6,752 bases of DNA from Deltaproteobacteria bacterium (GTDB lineage: Bacteria; Myxococcota_A; UBA9160; SZUA-336), in NCBI GenBank assembly GCA_030624945.1, contig JAUXJB010000088.1:1-6752 (forward strand), given 5' to 3'. Every line of letters starts with the position of its first letter. Within the stretch, counting starts at the first letter, position 1. A program made the position numbers and the translations under genes. The notes beneath the pieces are model-generated. The model was not told where the DNA came from, ran no database searches, and saw only the letters and a list, made by a program, of their open reading frames with translations. Shown here in pieces: positions 6,658 through 6,752 of this stretch.

Positions 6658-6663
6658 GGAGGG
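6658..6663 (+). promoter_or_regulatory. Ribosome binding site of the 3' partial gene
   Basis: GGAGGG lies 5 nt before ATG at 6669 and just after the selenoprotein stop. It supports translation of the next gene from the same transcript. Confidence 0.65.
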
Positions 6664-6668
6664 TACTC

Positions 6669-6752
6669 ATGGCCGAGGTAGTGATCGACCGCTCGTGCGG
6701 CCCCGAGGGCTGCAAGCTCGACTGGCTCGCGAGCCCGCGTGTCGAGGTCGAC
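6669..6752 (+). CDS. Unknown protein, 3' partial, co-directional with the selenoprotein gene
   Basis: Twenty-eight codons from ATG 6669 to the window end remain open. The N-terminus contains two cysteines five residues apart in SCGPEGC (residues 9-15), followed by KLDWL. The family is not recognised from so short a piece. The gene starts 13 nt after the selenoprotein stop with its own Shine-Dalgarno, so the two are very likely one operon, and the early cysteine pair would suit a redox or metal-binding partner (inference only). Confidence 0.65.
   Translation, partial: MAEVVIDRSCGPEGCKLDWLASPRVEVD

Noticed and set aside
5576..6715. A 379-codon open frame antisense to the CoA-transferase end and the selenoprotein
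   Set aside because: It is a shadow frame; the plus strand carries strong ribosome binding sites and conserved motifs throughout this stretch.
1..6752. tRNA, rRNA, CRISPR arrays, insertion sequences or attachment sites
   Set aside because: No regular spaced repeats, transposase-like frame or tRNA-like cloverleaf was seen, and the window is almost fully covered by ordinary coding sequence.

Overview
The window is a 6.75 kb, GC-rich bacterial chromosomal segment. It is densely coding, starts inside one gene and ends inside another. The mix of genes is a FapA/DUF342 protein, a large membrane-anchored Ser/Thr kinase with TPR-like repeats, a PLL-type amidohydrolase, a class III CoA-transferase and a UGSC-family selenoprotein. 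With the high GC, this suggests a soil, marine or sediment lineage of the deltaproteobacterial type (Myxococcota, Desulfobacterota or Binatota-like). That placement is inference from gene content only; no rRNA or other marker gene is present.

Layout: (1) 2-1168 (+), the 3' part of a FapA-like beta-helix protein. (2) 1226-3787 (+), an 853-residue kinase with the order N-terminal membrane anchor and proline-rich outer segment, transmembrane helix, beta-rich region, TPR-like helices, C-terminal kinase. (3) 3788-3819, a short convergent gap carrying back-to-back palindromes. (4) 3820-4776 (-), a phosphotriesterase-like lactonase with all metal ligands. (5) 4777-4835, a divergent promoter region. 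(6) 4836-6059 (+), a CaiB/BaiF-type CoA-transferase. (7) 6116-6655 (+), a 179-residue protein of the UGSC (seleno)protein family, in which the U of the Sec-Gly-Ser-Cys motif is an in-frame TGA. (8) 6669-6752 (+), the first 28 codons of a further gene cut by the window end.

The main discovery is the selenoprotein. Conventional gene calling stops at the TGA at 6407-6409 and reports a 97-residue protein. The same frame, however, continues for 81 more sense codons that carry the rest of the family signature (U-G-S-C-T-S-W-T-V-H-D). A long imperfect hairpin with a hexaloop starts 12 nt after the TGA, where a bacterial SECIS element is expected. The first two genes look like a signalling/envelope pair. 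The lactonase, CoA-transferase, selenoprotein and partial gene look like a small catabolic or redox neighbourhood; that grouping is inference from proximity and from the enzyme classes.
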